Made by a program: the position numbers and the translations under genes. DNA of 64,000 nucleotides from NCBI RefSeq assembly GCF_032271945.1, contig NZ_CP130319.1:1817001-1881000 (forward strand), given 5' to 3'. This document shows, in pieces, positions 27,371 through 37,087 of this stretch. Positions within the stretch are counted from its first letter, which is position 1; each line of letters begins with the position of its first letter. The notes beneath the pieces were generated by a model that saw only the letters and a list, made by a program, of their open reading frames with translations, did not search any database and was not told the origin of the DNA. Source of the stretch: Paenibacillus sp. MBLB1832. GTDB taxonomy: Bacteria > Bacillota > Bacilli > Paenibacillales > NBRC-103111.

Positions 27371-27567
27371 GTCTCCTGATCCTCCCTTTATCAGTTTTTT
27401 ACATTTATCATAAAGGGAAACTTAACAAGAATAAAGAACAAATTCTTGGACTAATTCAGTATTACTTAAAGATATCCATAACGAAATGAATCGTTTACAG
27501 GCATTCTCTACTTGAATTACAATGATGGTGGAATCAAATCAGATATGAAATTGGGGGGGAATTAGGG
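27371..27567. promoter_or_regulatory. Divergent control region between kinase and binding-protein genes
   Basis: About 200 bases, AT-rich, must hold both promoters. No confident -35/-10 pair is visible, in line with activator dependence. An imperfect cre-like TGAATCGTTTACA (27487-27499) is one base too short. Confidence 0.4.
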
Positions 27568-29265
27568 ATGACAAAGAAACCAAGATACAAGAAAATAGCA
27601 GCCGCATTCTCAGTATTGCTTATATCCAGCGTTCTCTCCGCCTGCCCAAATGAAGGCCCTCCATTGGAAAATTCGGGCATCGGCATAGGCAAATTTGATC
27701 CTCCTGTTACGATTACAACAGTTGGATGTATGAATAATACGATACTGTTTTTAAATAATGAAAATCTAACGGATAACATTCATACTCGTTGGGCTAAAGA
27801 TGAACTTGGCATTAATTTGGCATATAAATGGGTAACGACAACGGATCAATGCAATAACAAGATACGCTTATATCTTGCAACCAACGACAAGCTGCCGGAT
27901 GTCATCAAGATTGCTAATAATTCCAGCGATGATCAATTGATTGCAGACCTTGTTGACTCTGGTAAGCTGTTAGATATCCGAGAAGCCTTTGATAGGTATG
28001 CCTCGGATAAGCTCAAAGCTATTTTCAAAAGAGATCCTTCCTATTGGTATCAGGTGAATAAAGATGGGCTGCTGTATGGATTTCCAATTCTTGAAAGGGA
28101 GCATCAGAACGAACCGGTCTTGTGGGTTCGTCAGGATTGGTTGGATCAGCTCCATATGGAGGCACCACGGAATTTTGACGAGTTGGAAAAGGTAATGGAA
28201 GCCATGTATAATACGGACTTCGGTCAAGGTCTTCATAACCCTCCTTTAAGTATTAGCTTGAAGGAAGGTCCCGTACAATGGCGTTCCGATGCTAGTTGGC
28301 TGTTCGGGGCCTATGGAGTAATCCCAACCTTCTGGAATAAGTGGCGAGGCGAGAAGCTGGAATATGGTTCCATTCAACCGGAAGTTAAGACTGCGTTGGC
28401 GAGACTGCAGAGTTGGTTCAAGAAAGGATATATTTCACCCAACAGTGCGCTCATCGTTCCCAGCAAAGCGGACGAAGACTTTCGCCAAGGCAAAGCAGGT
28501 ATTATTGCAGGCCCTGTCTTCACGGCGACGTCAACGATCCGTTCATCAACGGGCTTGCTCAAGAACGAACCGCTAGCCGTCGTTAAGCCATATCCCATTC
28601 CTGCCGGTCCGACTGGAAAGGTTGGCAAGAGGGATTCAAGAGTTCCGAACGGCGCATTGCTCGTTAGCAAGGATTTTAAACATTTGGATGCCTTGTTTCT
28701 TTATTTAAACAAAATTTACGAATATAGCGACCCCGAATGGGGGAGCAAGTATGAGAATGGCTGGAAAGAAGGCTACGACTATGTGATCAAGGACGGGAAG
28801 GTAAGCCGAAACCCAGCGGATAATCCTGCAGGCTTTAGGGTAAATATAAATTCATATTTTCTCACAACAGGACAGCCTATTGATCCTTTGCTGGAATTTA
28901 ACGCCAGACTCAAATTTTACGAAGGAGGCATGCCGACCACGCCCCTCGAAGAGCAAATTTATATTAATTCAGCGGACCTTACCAAAAAAGAACCTTCAAC
29001 GAATTTGGAATGGATGGCAACAAAGATTATTAAGGACCAGAAAGCTGCGTCAATCCGGAATCTCTTCTTGGGTTCTCAGACGGAGACCATGCGGCAAAAA
29101 TGGGAGGCTCTGTCCAATCTGGAAAGAGATACATTTCTGAGAATTATTTACAATAAAGATAGTGTAAATGAATTCGATAACTTCGTAACCAGATGGAAGG
29201 AAATGGGCGGGGACCAAATTACCCAAGAGGTGAATGATTGGTATCGGAGTGTTTCGTCCAAATAA
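27568..29265 (+). CDS. LplA-type ABC transporter substrate-binding lipoprotein
   Basis: 565-residue large solute-binding protein with lipoprotein signal, lipobox LSAC, lipidated Cys26. Features of the LplA family: VLWVRQDWLDQLHMEAPRNF, long C-terminal extension and overall length over 500 residues. Divergent from the YesMN operon, the standard arrangement for this system, but no permease genes follow; a terminator and the giant GH2 gene do. It may feed the LplBC permeases at 40-42 kb or work with YesM as a sensor. Confidence 0.92.
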   Translation: MTKKPRYKKIAAAFSVLLISSVLSACPNEGPPLENSGIGIGKFDPPVTITTVGCMNNTILFLNNENLTDNIHTRWAKDELGINLAYKWVTTTDQCNNKIRLYLATNDKLPDVIKIANNSSDDQLIADLVDSGKLLDIREAFDRYASDKLKAIFKRDPSYWYQVNKDGLLYGFPILEREHQNEPVLWVRQDWLDQLHMEAPRNFDELEKVMEAMYNTDFGQGLHNPPLSISLKEGPVQWRSDASWLFGAYGVIPTFWNKWRGEKLEYGSIQPEVKTALARLQSWFKKGYISPNSALIVPSKADEDFRQGKAGIIAGPVFTATSTIRSSTGLLKNEPLAVVKPYPIPAGPTGKVGKRDSRVPNGALLVSKDFKHLDALFLYLNKIYEYSDPEWGSKYENGWKEGYDYVIKDGKVSRNPADNPAGFRVNINSYFLTTGQPIDPLLEFNARLKFYEGGMPTTPLEEQIYINSADLTKKEPSTNLEWMATKIIKDQKAASIRNLFLGSQTETMRQKWEALSNLERDTFLRIIYNKDSVNEFDNFVTRWKEMGGDQITQEVNDWYRSVSSK

Positions 29266-29290
29266 TTGAAAATGGCAGTTTAGACTAAGG

Positions 29291-29327
29291 ACAACCCTCG
29301 ATGATTTAACTCTTCGAGGGTTGTTTG
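29291..29327 (+). terminator. Rho-independent terminator
   Basis: ACAACCCTCGA (29291-29301) pairs with TCGAGGGTTGT (29314-29324), followed by TTGATGTTT. Confidence 0.75.
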
Positions 29328-29435
29328 ATGTTTGGACAAGTTTAAGATTATCATATCGAATGTTGCAATGATGATATATCCGTTGGAGAAATGGAATGAT
29401 AAATTTAAAATATGGCGGATAGCTTGATGGGTAAT

Positions 29436-29488
29436 CAAAAGGAGGGGTGATGGTGTTCATGTATACGGTTCCATATTGGGAACCGTAA
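29436..29488 (+). promoter_or_regulatory. SD-like leader element and mini-ORF before the GH2 gene
   Basis: CAAAAGGAGGGG (29436-29447) followed at once by ATG 29450 and a 12-codon frame MVFMYTVPYWEP. The frame end overlaps a hairpin ACGGTTCC/GGAACCGT (29465-29486). Similar purine boxes sit in front of the GH5 and GH39-like genes; they may be mRNA stabilisers of the cry3A type or translated leaders. Confidence 0.4.
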
Positions 29489-29532
29489 GTGGATGCATAA
29501 ACGATGTATCCAGATAAAAAGGAGGGTTTGAA

Positions 29533-32500
29533 TTGAAAATCAGAAAACAGATTTCAGGTCTCTTGATTGTTGTTATCATGCTTTCCATATTCAGTGGGTT
29601 CATCCCAATATTCGAAAGGTCTGTATATGCGGCGGCGGATCCAAATGTAATTAGCAACGGGGACTTTGAAGTCGTGGATGGCATAGGCAAGCCGGTCGCG
29701 TGGACGGTTACCAGTGCAGGCGGCGTTGCGGACGGGGCAGTCAGCTCGGTGTTGGGCACCGGGGCTAGTCCGGCGCATGGCGGCAGCTATTATGCCAGTA
29801 TGTCCGGAGCGATAACAGCCAATGTTTACTTAAGCACCTCCATGTCAGGGCTGACGAACGGCAACTATACCCTGGGTGCATGGGTGAAATTGAGCGGTGG
29901 GCTGTCACTCTTCCAAGCCATTGCGGAGAATTTTGGCGGCACAGCCATTACTTACAATCCGAACGTAACAAGCGGTCAATGGACCTACATCGAAATCAAT
30001 AACATCAGTGTCTCCAATAACAGTCTTTCCGTCAAGTTCGGATACAATGGAGATTCCGGCTCCAAGTACTTGTATATTGATGATGTGACAGTACGCAGAA
30101 GCTATGTATCGAACAATGCGGGCTTTGAATCTGGCAGTACGGTTACGGGTGGGAATACAACCCCCAAGAACTGGTCCCTGTCCAGTACCGATGCCAATGC
30201 CATGAAGATCGTCAATGTCGTTCAAAATGATGCGGCAAATGCCCATAACGGCAACAGCTATGCGACAGTAACAGGCACAACATATTCGACGGATTTATAT
30301 CTTTCTTACACCTTGTCAGCTGGAGCAATTCCTAATGGTACTTATAAGGTAGGGGCTTGGGTGAAATCCAGCGGTGGGCTTGGCAAGTTTTACTTGCAGT
30401 CGAAATCTTATGATGTGAATAATTCTGCAACACAAACATTGATCAACATTGATAAGACCAATCCGCTTACAAATTGGACCTATGTTGAGGTTACGAACAT
30501 ACCCGTGACCGCTACCAAGATGACGGTAACCATCGCCTATCAGTCTTCAGCAGCGGATAAATTCATAATGATCGATGATGTTTCAATCACAATGATTAGC
30601 GATCCAAACGCAACACCGACGCCGGTACCGACGGCGACACCTACACCAATGCCTACGCCGACGGCCACACCAACAGCAACGCCAACAGCAACGCCAACAG
30701 CAACGCCAACAGCAACGCCGACGGCCACACCAACACCAACTGCTACCCCGACTCCGGCACCTACTATACCTCCTGGGGATAACTTGCTGTTGAACCCGGG
30801 AATGGAGTTGGATGCGAAGGTTGTCGCGCTTCCTAACGGCTATCGGAAATGGACCGACACAACGGCGAATGCGGATGCCATCACGACTGTTGCAGGAACG
30901 GACGCATCCCCCTCCCAAAGCGGCAACTATCATTTGAAGCTTGGTAAGGATGGTGCCTTCAAAGCTTATGTCTATCAGGATATTGTGGGCCTGAAGAATG
31001 GGCTATATACTTTCGGGGTTTGGATCAAGTCCAGCGGCGGGCAAAGCCGGCTTCTCGTCCAAGCTCAAGGCTATGATTCGAACAGCAGCACCAAGACAAC
31101 TAGCCTTCCATTGACGGCAATAGGACAATGGACCTTGTATATCATCAAGGACATTCCTGTCTCGAATAATAAGCTGACAGTGAATATCGGGGCGGAGGGA
31201 GCTGCGGGTGGAACCGGACAATACCTTCTGTCTGATAATTGGGTCGTCGTCAGCCAGGATGGTACAGGCGGATTTACGGAAGCTCCCGCTTTGCTTGGGT
31301 CCAACCAATCGAATCCGAAATACAGGGATATACAGCCTGTCTATTCCATGGACCTGACTGAGCAAGCATGGAGCTACAAGGGCGATTTTGCAACGTTATG
31401 GAAGCCGGTTTATCTGCCGAATTATTTCAACCAAGGGACTTTCCAATGGATTGATTTCAAACGTCAGATCACCATTCCTGCCGACCATCTGAACGAAGCG
31501 ATTAAGCTTCAGATTCCAGCCATCTATGATGGTGGAGAGGTCTTCATCGATGACCTGAACACACCGGTGGATATCATTCCCTACTCCATTTATCCTTACA
31601 CTTTGGACATTTCCCGGTATGTGAAGGATAGCACCCCCCACACTCTGATGGTCAGAAGCTACAGTAAGGATAATTATTCTGGCTATCTAACAGGTCGCTT
31701 TAACACCGGCTTAAATTACAACGGTTACTTGGGCATGCCCAAGGGAATTGCACTTGATTTCTTCCCACTGGTACATATCAGTGATACCTTCGTTAAGCCT
31801 TCTGTGTCGAAGGATCAATTGTCTTACGATGTATGGGTCAGTAATACGACCGACAACGATAAGACCGTAACTATTTCTGCCAATCTCACGCCTTGGAATA
31901 CAGAAGATCACTGGAATTATCCCGTATTGCAAGATCAAACGGTAACCATTCCTGCTCATACCGAGCACAAGGTAAGCTTCAATCCAGTCACTTGGGGATT
32001 GGGCAGTGACAGCTACTGGTGGCCCAATATTCCGTTCCGTGAGGATTATACCGCCAAGCTGCACAATATGAATTTCACCCTGAAGGAAGGCCAGACCGTT
32101 CTACACCAGCAGACCCAACGCTTTGGCTTCGTGGAATTTACCGAAGGGACTACCAGCTATAAAGTGAACGGCGTTGAAGTATTCCAGACGATGGACTCTA
32201 CTCAAGAAGCAATGTGGAATCCAGGAGCAGTTTCAGGCTTTGGAGTTGGATACAGTAAACTTGAGGGTTGGGGAGAGGACCCGGTAAACGGGGCCAAGGA
32301 ATCCTGGAAACGCTATTTGCGTTTGGGGATCAATACCTTTCGACTCCATACTTCTGCAGGAACCAAAGTCATGCTGGATACCGCAGACGAGATAGGAATG
32401 ATGATTGTTCCAGAATCGGCCTTTAGAGGATACGATACACCGAAGGAAATATGGGACCCGTTGTATAAACCAGCTGGGATCAGGGCCATGGTAAAGTACA

Positions 32501-35109
32501 ATCGTAAGCACCCATCTATTGCAAGGTATAGCTTAGGAAATGAATGGAAGGCATTTACTGATGATCTGACGGTTTCGAGAGGCTTAATCGACGCCGCAGT
32601 CCAAGAAGATACAACACGACCACTGTCATATTCAGGGGATAAGGCTACTTACTCTAGTGGAATCCGTTATAGCACAGATGGGAAGTACCATGCGTATATT
32701 TTCGCCCATTATTACGAGCCATCTCACAGCACAACGGAGCTTCGAGGAGTAGAGGAAACTGCGTGGGTTACGGATACAACCAAAACGGTTTCAAATCACA
32801 ACGAGCTGATTACGGTAGCTAATAATGCAATTTTATACCGCTCCTATGGGTTTGCTGTTTTCGGGCCTTGGTGCTTAAATAACTATTGGCCGAATTTCCT
32901 GCAAGGATCATCGTTCGATGCCAAAACATACCCCAGCAGAAATGACGTACGTCCGCTAGACCGTACGAATGGGGTGGACGGTTGGGGCTCCAACATCATT
33001 AGCTTCGTCCAGAACAGCTACCATATTTTTGCTTCAGCTGATCTTGGCATCTACCAGATGGCCCTGAATACAGAAAATGACCTGTTCAAGGATGAGAAGC
33101 TTCCAACTTATCAGCCGGGTGCAACGATTAAGAGAAAGATGGTCATGTTTAACAATGACTTGAAGAGTCATAACATGAACATCGAGTGGGAAGCAAGATG
33201 GGATAGTACTGCTGGAGAATTGGTTGCCTCAGGTGCTACGGCCCCTGTGACGCTAGCTCCGAACCGTTCGGATACGCCTACCATCACATTCACAGCACCA
33301 TCCATCACTGACGTAACTTACCGGAATCTTTATTTCATCGTAAAGACGAAGGTTGACGGTACAGTGCAGTTTACAGAGAACCGATACTATTTCTACATTG
33401 GTACCAATCCGTATTCTGTCAATTACTCGGGCCAAGCTGTGTTCGGCACGCCTGACATTACCGCTTCGGTTGTTGATCCAGTATGGGATTCCGTTCCGGG
33501 AGTTAAAGTAGAAAGTCTCCGCAGCAAGTCTTCCATTGCCCCGGTGGACTTTGTAATGCCTACAGGTACGCTTAAGGTGATGTGGGATTCGAATTATGTC
33601 TATGGCTATGTGAAAGTGGACAATTCCATCTATCCGAATAACTCGGCGAACGCGAATATTTGGGAGAAGGATGGTGTCGATTTCTTCCTGGACAGCGACA
33701 ATGTAAGGCCTGACATCTATGGGGCGGATGAGCGTCATTTTATCGTGTCCTACAAGAATGACATTCAAGCCTTTGACAGCGCCGGATTGTCGGGAATAGT
33801 AAGTTCCGCTAGAGAAATTCCGGGAGGCTATATAATCCAGGTTAAGGTTCCTGCAGGATTGGTTCATACGGTAGATGACCAGATTGGATTCGACGTCCAG
33901 ATGAACGTAACGGCTAATCTAGGTAAGAGGATTGCAATTGTAGGCTGGTCGGGTACCCAGAACAAATCAGACAGCTTGCCTAGCGTATGGGGACAGATGA
34001 ATCTTGTTGGTTCGCTGGACGCAGCGATTACTCCTGTATCAGTGGCATATGACAAGTACGACTCTCAACCCGTAAGCGTGAACGTGCAAGTTTATGGTAA
34101 CCCGCAGCAAAGCCTGGTTATCAAGAATGGCTCTTATACGTTGGTAAATGGAACCGACTATACCGTATCGGGCTCTGTATATACGATTCGACCTAGCTAT
34201 CTGAACAGCCTATCGGTCGGCCAACATACATTGACCTTCGATTTCCTAACCGGTGCAGATCGTCAATGGGTTGTTAACGTGACGGATTCGACGGTTCAAG
34301 AAAAGATGACTGTTCCGCAGGCAGTAGCTGCTGGGTCCCATTTTACCGTCCAATACGGTTTGGAAAATTTGGTTCGTGGCGCTGTATATGCACAGGACAT
34401 GGATATCGTATACGATCCGAATAAGCTTGAGTTTGTTGGCGTGCAAGAGTTGCAATCCAACTATAAGATCGTAGGAACCAACACTTCTGTCCCAGGTCAC
34501 GTTCGTCTACTTGCTGCAGTAACTTCACAGGGTGCAGGTGTAACCAATGGCGCTGATTTATTCTCCCTTCAATGGAGAGCCAAGTCCCTTGTACAAGCGG
34601 CAGGAGCAACCATAAGCGTCAACTCCGTCTTGTCCAATGTGGATAGCCAGCCAATTAACGCAAGAGGATATTCGGTAGACACTCAAATCGTCATCGTAGA
34701 TAAGGAAGCGCTCCGCCAAGCGGTTGCCTCTGCAAGAAGTCTGTACGATTCTTCTACTGAAGGAAACGGGTTCGATCAATACCCGGTTGGCTCCAAGGCT
34801 AATCTGCTTACCGCTATTAACCAAGCCAATGCCGTGCTCGTGGATGAAGGCGCAATGCAAGGTCAAATTGAAGATGCGTATACCGCGTTGCAGACGGCGG
34901 TCTCCACATTCATGGCTTTGAAGAAGATCAGAGCGTTGGAGGATGTGACCGGAGATGGCGTAATTAATGTCCATGACCTAAGCTACATGGCAGTACGGTA
35001 TGGTTTGAAACAAGGGAACAGCCAATGGGATTCGAATGCAGATCTAAACAAAGATGGCGAAATTACAATTATTGATTTGGCTATGTTGGCAAAGAAGATT
35101 TTAAACTAA
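29533..35109 (+). CDS. Giant secreted GH2-type enzyme with three CBM-like modules, CBM9, X2, cohesin and dockerin
   Basis: 1858 residues, TTG start behind GGAGGG. Signal peptide (about 1-35); CBM4_9-like modules at about 36-186, 190-352 and 418-570; Pro-Thr linker at about 356-412; GH2 sugar-binding, Ig-like and TIM-barrel parts at about 585-1190, with the Asn-Glu acid/base pair at Glu1004 (SLGNEWKAF); CBM9-like at about 1310-1490 (DPVWDSV... DGVDFFLDSDN); X2-like at about 1500-1580; cohesin at about 1590-1715 (DIVYDPNKLEFVGVQ); helical FIVAR-like spacer; type I dockerin at about 1800-1858 with both calcium loops intact (DVTGDGVINVHD and DLNKDGEITIID). Nucleophile not assigned. The next gene encodes an SLH-anchored cohesin, a natural partner. 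Confidence 0.87.
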   Translation: MKIRKQISGLLIVVIMLSIFSGFIPIFERSVYAAADPNVISNGDFEVVDGIGKPVAWTVTSAGGVADGAVSSVLGTGASPAHGGSYYASMSGAITANVYLSTSMSGLTNGNYTLGAWVKLSGGLSLFQAIAENFGGTAITYNPNVTSGQWTYIEINNISVSNNSLSVKFGYNGDSGSKYLYIDDVTVRRSYVSNNAGFESGSTVTGGNTTPKNWSLSSTDANAMKIVNVVQNDAANAHNGNSYATVTGTTYSTDLYLSYTLSAGAIPNGTYKVGAWVKSSGGLGKFYLQSKSYDVNNSATQTLINIDKTNPLTNWTYVEVTNIPVTATKMTVTIAYQSSAADKFIMIDDVSITMISDPNATPTPVPTATPTPMPTPTATPTATPTATPTATPTATPTATPTPTATPTPAPTIPPGDNLLLNPGMELDAKVVALPNGYRKWTDTTANADAITTVAGTDASPSQSGNYHLKLGKDGAFKAYVYQDIVGLKNGLYTFGVWIKSSGGQSRLLVQAQGYDSNSSTKTTSLPLTAIGQWTLYIIKDIPVSNNKLTVNIGAEGAAGGTGQYLLSDNWVVVSQDGTGGFTEAPALLGSNQSNPKYRDIQPVYSMDLTEQAWSYKGDFATLWKPVYLPNYFNQGTFQWIDFKRQITIPADHLNEAIKLQIPAIYDGGEVFIDDLNTPVDIIPYSIYPYTLDISRYVKDSTPHTLMVRSYSKDNYSGYLTGRFNTGLNYNGYLGMPKGIALDFFPLVHISDTFVKPSVSKDQLSYDVWVSNTTDNDKTVTISANLTPWNTEDHWNYPVLQDQTVTIPAHTEHKVSFNPVTWGLGSDSYWWPNIPFREDYTAKLHNMNFTLKEGQTVLHQQTQRFGFVEFTEGTTSYKVNGVEVFQTMDSTQEAMWNPGAVSGFGVGYSKLEGWGEDPVNGAKESWKRYLRLGINTFRLHTSAGTKVMLDTADEIGMMIVPESAFRGYDTPKEIWDPLYKPAGIRAMVKYNRKHPSIARYSLGNEWKAFTDDLTVSRGLIDAAVQEDTTRPLSYSGDKATYSSGIRYSTDGKYHAYIFAHYYEPSHSTTELRGVEETAWVTDTTKTVSNHNELITVANNAILYRSYGFAVFGPWCLNNYWPNFLQGSSFDAKTYPSRNDVRPLDRTNGVDGWGSNIISFVQNSYHIFASADLGIYQMALNTENDLFKDEKLPTYQPGATIKRKMVMFNNDLKSHNMNIEWEARWDSTAGELVASGATAPVTLAPNRSDTPTITFTAPSITDVTYRNLYFIVKTKVDGTVQFTENRYYFYIGTNPYSVNYSGQAVFGTPDITASVVDPVWDSVPGVKVESLRSKSSIAPVDFVMPTGTLKVMWDSNYVYGYVKVDNSIYPNNSANANIWEKDGVDFFLDSDNVRPDIYGADERHFIVSYKNDIQAFDSAGLSGIVSSAREIPGGYIIQVKVPAGLVHTVDDQIGFDVQMNVTANLGKRIAIVGWSGTQNKSDSLPSVWGQMNLVGSLDAAITPVSVAYDKYDSQPVSVNVQVYGNPQQSLVIKNGSYTLVNGTDYTVSGSVYTIRPSYLNSLSVGQHTLTFDFLTGADRQWVVNVTDSTVQEKMTVPQAVAAGSHFTVQYGLENLVRGAVYAQDMDIVYDPNKLEFVGVQELQSNYKIVGTNTSVPGHVRLLAAVTSQGAGVTNGADLFSLQWRAKSLVQAAGATISVNSVLSNVDSQPINARGYSVDTQIVIVDKEALRQAVASARSLYDSSTEGNGFDQYPVGSKANLLTAINQANAVLVDEGAMQGQIEDAYTALQTAVSTFMALKKIRALEDVTGDGVINVHDLSYMAVRYGLKQGNSQWDSNADLNKDGEITIIDLAMLAKKILN
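30610..30770 (+). repeat. Pro-Thr linker coding repeats
   Basis: Short tandem repeats, including four copies of a 12-base unit CAACAGCAACGC at about 30670-30717, encode (P-T-A-T) linker between the second and third CBM-like modules. Prone to length change. Confidence 0.85.
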
Positions 35110-35128
35110 ATTAAAATTACTTGTGAAG

Positions 35129-35160
35129 CAAGGCTCCGTTTAAAAACGGGGCCTTGTTAC
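35129..35160 (+). terminator. Terminator-like hairpin between GH2 and cohesin-SLH genes
   Basis: CAAGGCTCCGTT (35129-35140) pairs with AACGGGGCCTTG (35145-35156), one G-T pair. The tail is TTACTCT, weak in T, so read-through into the next gene is possible. Confidence 0.6.
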
Positions 35161-35213
35161 TCTAAGGCGAAACTTTTTTAGAAAAACTATTCTTAATAAA
35201 GGGGTTCTAGAAA

Positions 35214-36995
35214 ATGAAATATATAACATCTCTCATTGCCCTCATTTTTACAATTTCATGTGCTTTCTCAGTGACTGCTTTTGCCATCGCAGGTGTGCCT
35301 GGATTTACTTTAACGACAAGCAGCGCAAAAGTTGCTCCGGAAGGGACTTTTTCTGTAACAGCAACTGGGGACGTAACAAACATGTATGCATTTGAAACAA
35401 AGTTTTCTTATGACACCAGTAAGCTCGAGTTCATCTCGGCGACAACAACACTTCTGAATGGCTTTAGTATCCCGCCCGTAGCAGGAAATAGTGAGCTAGT
35501 GTTTGCATTTACAAAGATGGGCAATGCACCTGTGGAGAATGGCACGAAGGCATTAACCGTACTAACGTTCTCGGTTAAAAAAGGTGCGAGTGGAACTGCA
35601 TCTGTTACTTGGGAACGTTATATGAACGTGGATAATAATCTTGCTACATCAATCCTCACACCAGGTCTAACTGCTTCAATTACAATTGGGAGCGAATCAA
35701 CAGCAACGCCAACGCCAACAGCAACACCATCACCATCACCATCACCATCACCATCACCATCACCACCGTCAATACCATCAATACCATCAATACCATCAAC
35801 ACCATCACCACCGGCAAATCCAGTCCCACCAGTCGGAACAACGATTTATGTGACTCCTGTTGTATCTGGAGATACAGCTAAATCGGTAATCAGCCAAGCG
35901 TCTATTTCAAAAGCTCTAAGCCAAATAACCCCAGAGATTTCCGGCGGTAAGACAGCCATTGTTGAAGTACAGCCAGTATCGGGGGTTAATAGCTATTCGC
36001 TAGATTTGCCTGCACAGTTTTTTCAATCGGGAACAGGCAAACAAAATGTTGAAATTCAAACCTCGCTGGGTGAGGTTATGATTCCTGACAATATGCTAAC
36101 AGCGAAGTCTTTGGGTACTCCATCGCAAGTCGAAATTGTCATTGGTAAAGGGGATAGATCCACATTAAAAGATTCAGTCAAAGAACAATTGGGTAACAAA
36201 CCGATTATTGAGCTCACAATGATGTTGGATGGCCGAAAGGTTGAATGGAAGAATAATCAAGTGCCAGTTACTGTATCTATTAAATACACACCGACAGCAG
36301 AAGAATTAAAGCATTCTGAGCATATTGCCATTTGGTATATTGATGGAGAGGGTCAGGTTAATAAGGTGCCATCAGGCAAATACGACGCTATAACGGGTGA
36401 GGTTACGTTTAGTACGACACATTTTAGCAAGTATGGAATTGGATATGAAGTTAAATCCTTCACTGATTTGGTCAACTACAGTTGGGCTAAAAGTCAGATC
36501 GAAGTGTTGGCATCCAAAGGTATTATTACAGGGACTTCAGAGAACCAGTTTAGTCCAGCCAACTTAATCACCAGAGCAGATTTTATTCTTCTTCTAGTAA
36601 AAACGTTGGGATTAACAGCTGATGGTCAGGGCAATTTCGATGATGTACCCCCAGATGAGTATTATGCAGAATCTGTACAAATTTCCAAATCACTGGGTAT
36701 AGCAAATGGAGATGAAAATAATCAATTTAACCCATCGCAGCCGATTACACGCCAGGACCTTATGAGTCTGCTTGCCAGAGCCATGATCGTCAAAGGAGTG
36801 TTGAAGGAGTCATCTTCAAAGGCAGATCTAAACGCGTTTACGGATCACAAGGACATTGCTTCTTATGCACAAAAATCAATTGCAGCACTTGTCCAAGCAG
36901 GAATCGTTCAAGGAGATGGCAATCAGCTTCGTCCTGTTGGTGCAACAACTAGAGCCGAAGCTGCAGTGCTGCTCTATCAGGTATATACGAAGTAG
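35214..36995 (+). CDS. Cell-surface cohesin protein anchored by three SLH domains
   Basis: 593 residues: signal peptide (about 1-25); cohesin-type beta-sandwich at about 28-158 (FETKFSYDTSKLEFISATT, LTVLTFSVKKGASG); Ser-Pro/Ile-Pro linker at about 162-208; a middle domain (about 212-412) of the kind often found before SLH repeats; three SLH repeats at about 416-593 (WAKSQIEVLASKGIITG, DEYYAESVQISKSLGIANG, YAQKSIAALVQAGIVQG, each followed by a TR motif). SLH repeats bind pyruvylated wall polymer. This is the layout of cellulosome anchoring scaffoldins such as OlpA. It lies 104 bases after a dockerin-bearing enzyme. Confidence 0.88.
   Translation: MKYITSLIALIFTISCAFSVTAFAIAGVPGFTLTTSSAKVAPEGTFSVTATGDVTNMYAFETKFSYDTSKLEFISATTTLLNGFSIPPVAGNSELVFAFTKMGNAPVENGTKALTVLTFSVKKGASGTASVTWERYMNVDNNLATSILTPGLTASITIGSESTATPTPTATPSPSPSPSPSPSPPSIPSIPSIPSTPSPPANPVPPVGTTIYVTPVVSGDTAKSVISQASISKALSQITPEISGGKTAIVEVQPVSGVNSYSLDLPAQFFQSGTGKQNVEIQTSLGEVMIPDNMLTAKSLGTPSQVEIVIGKGDRSTLKDSVKEQLGNKPIIELTMMLDGRKVEWKNNQVPVTVSIKYTPTAEELKHSEHIAIWYIDGEGQVNKVPSGKYDAITGEVTFSTTHFSKYGIGYEVKSFTDLVNYSWAKSQIEVLASKGIITGTSENQFSPANLITRADFILLLVKTLGLTADGQGNFDDVPPDEYYAESVQISKSLGIANGDENNQFNPSQPITRQDLMSLLARAMIVKGVLKESSSKADLNAFTDHKDIASYAQKSIAALVQAGIVQGDGNQLRPVGATTRAEAAVLLYQVYTK
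35700..35830 (+). repeat. Ser-Pro linker coding microsatellite
   Basis: Six tandem copies of a CCATCA hexamer (about 35727-35763), then three ATACCATCA units (about 35771-35798), encode the linker between cohesin and the wall-anchoring half. Confidence 0.85.
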
Positions 36996-37014
36996 TACAA
37001 TGGTTGTTGCTGAA

Positions 37015-37057
37015 AAGCGGCCAAACTCCTTTATGCCCTCAAGGAGTTTGGCCGCTT
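37015..37057 (+). terminator. Strong terminator after the cohesin-SLH gene
   Basis: AAGCGGCCAAACTCCTT (37015-37031) pairs perfectly with AAGGAGTTTGGCCGCTT (37041-37057), loop of nine. It also shields the convergent gene ending at 37088. Confidence 0.85.
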
Positions 37058-37087
37058 CATTATGCGTTATTGTGATACGATGCTACG

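Noticed and set aside
27487-27499. cre-like sequence TGAATCGTTTACA upstream of the binding-protein gene
   Set aside because: One base too short on the left half compared with the cre consensus.
30661-30720. Short tandem repeats that could be mistaken for a CRISPR array
   Set aside because: Units are 12 bases, without spacers, and in frame within a coding linker.
30540-30933. Long antisense frames with Val-Gly or Cys-Arg-Trp repeats opposite the Pro-Thr linker
   Set aside because: They are mirror images of the linker repeats of the GH2 gene, without start signals.
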